Source of the DNA: JBGPIT01 sp041485125
GTDB taxonomy: Bacteria; Desulfobacterota; Binatia; UTPRO1
Reading direction: 5' to 3'
DNA length: 7,098 nucleotides
Assembly (NCBI GenBank): GCA_041485125.1
Contig: JBGPIT010000270.1
Span: forward strand, 1-7,098
The notes under the pieces were generated by a model, which was not told the DNA's origin, did no database searches, and saw only the letters and a program-made list of their open reading frames with translations. Shown in pieces: positions 6,696-7,098 of the stretch (positions are counted from its first letter, which is position 1; every line of letters begins with the position of its first letter). The position numbers and the translations under genes are program-made.

Positions 6696-7098
6696 TCAGC
6701 CCGCGAGCGACGCGACGAAGAGGAGGAACGCGGCGAGACTGACCACGCTCCGCACCGCGTGCAGGCGTCCCCAGCGCGCGAGCAGCGCGGCGGCCTCCGG
6801 GCCGCCGGCGTCGAGGCTCGCATCGAGCAGGCGTGCGTTCGTCGGCAGGATGACGATCAGCGTGAACGGCACGACCGAGCCGAGCAGCAGACCTCCCACG
6901 AGCCAGCCGAGACCGCCCGCCGCCGCCCAACGCGCGAGCGCCGCGAGCGCGCCGATCACGGCCAGCGACGCCTGCATCACCGTCGCGCGCTGATAGCTCG
7001 GCCGAAACTCCGCGAGCGCGACCCCCATGCCGCAGCCGACCCGCGCCGGATGCTCGACCAGCGTGATGTAGACGGCCGCGCCCGCAAAGAGCCCGCCA
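6696..7098 (-). CDS. DUF1772 (anthrone-oxygenase-like) membrane protein, partial (5' end outside window)
   Basis: The last 133 codons are present; the frame stays open past the internal ATG at 7028 to the window edge, reading G-G-L-F-A-G-A-A-V-Y-I then L-V-E-H-P-A-R, so the true start is outside. The segments L-V-E-H-P-A-R, F-R-P-S-Y-Q-R-A-T-V-M-Q-A-S-L, I-L-P-T-N-A-R-L-L-D and A-R-W-G-R-L-H-A-V-R-S are hallmarks of DUF1772 small integral membrane proteins, some fungal relatives of which oxidise anthrones. Hydrophobic segments fall around 7098-7065, 6980-6930, 6915-6855 and 6750-6700, consistent with a four-helix membrane protein. The bacterial role is generally unknown. It is 93 bp upstream of, and on the same strand as, the C13-PDZ-thioredoxin gene, so shared transcription is possible but not shown. 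Confidence 0.8.
   Translation of the reverse strand, partial: GGLFAGAAVYITLVEHPARVGCGMGVALAEFRPSYQRATVMQASLAVIGALAALARWAAAGGLGWLVGGLLLGSVVPFTLIVILPTNARLLDASLDAGGPEAAALLARWGRLHAVRSVVSLAAFLLFVASLAG

Overview
This is a very GC-rich chromosomal window with no sign of mobile DNA, CRISPR, rRNA or tRNA. It holds an NtrC-type (sigma-54 activator) two-component pair, a stand-alone receiver protein and a large secreted multidomain protein. Together with the codon bias, this suggests a high-GC Gram-negative of the deltaproteobacterial type (Myxococcota, Desulfobacterota or Binatota-like). That placement is inference; no marker gene is present.

Layout. At 1-105 (minus) are the first 35 codons of a gene that resembles the N-terminus of an APC-family cationic amino-acid permease. 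A 101-bp divergent intergenic region follows, with two inverted repeats. On the plus strand, a membrane sensor histidine kinase (207-1757) overlaps by one base an NtrC-family response regulator (1757-3133), and a terminator-like hairpin follows. A 193-bp spacer then carries a 13-bp inverted repeat and a sigma-54 (-24/-12) promoter-like element directly ahead of a receiver-only response regulator (3327-3800). A reasonable model is that the kinase phosphorylates the NtrC-type regulator, which drives sigma-54 transcription of the small receiver gene.

After a convergent intergenic region with two possible hairpins (3801-4025), the minus strand holds the most unusual gene, 4026-6602. It encodes a predicted exported 858-residue protein that joins a legumain-like (peptidase family C13, clan CD) domain with a His/Cys dyad, a long helical region, a PDZ domain and a TlpA/ResA-like thioredoxin domain with a C-x-x-C motif. 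It ends in a short His-rich tail. Between the signal peptide and the protease domain is an Ala-rich linker with three Arg-Asn-Gly repeats. I know of no described system with this architecture. Upstream on the same strand, 93 bp away, is the 3' part of a DUF1772 (anthrone-oxygenase-like) membrane protein gene that runs off the window.

The best candidate for something undescribed is the protease-PDZ-thioredoxin fusion. The second is the local sigma-54 circuit feeding the orphan receiver.
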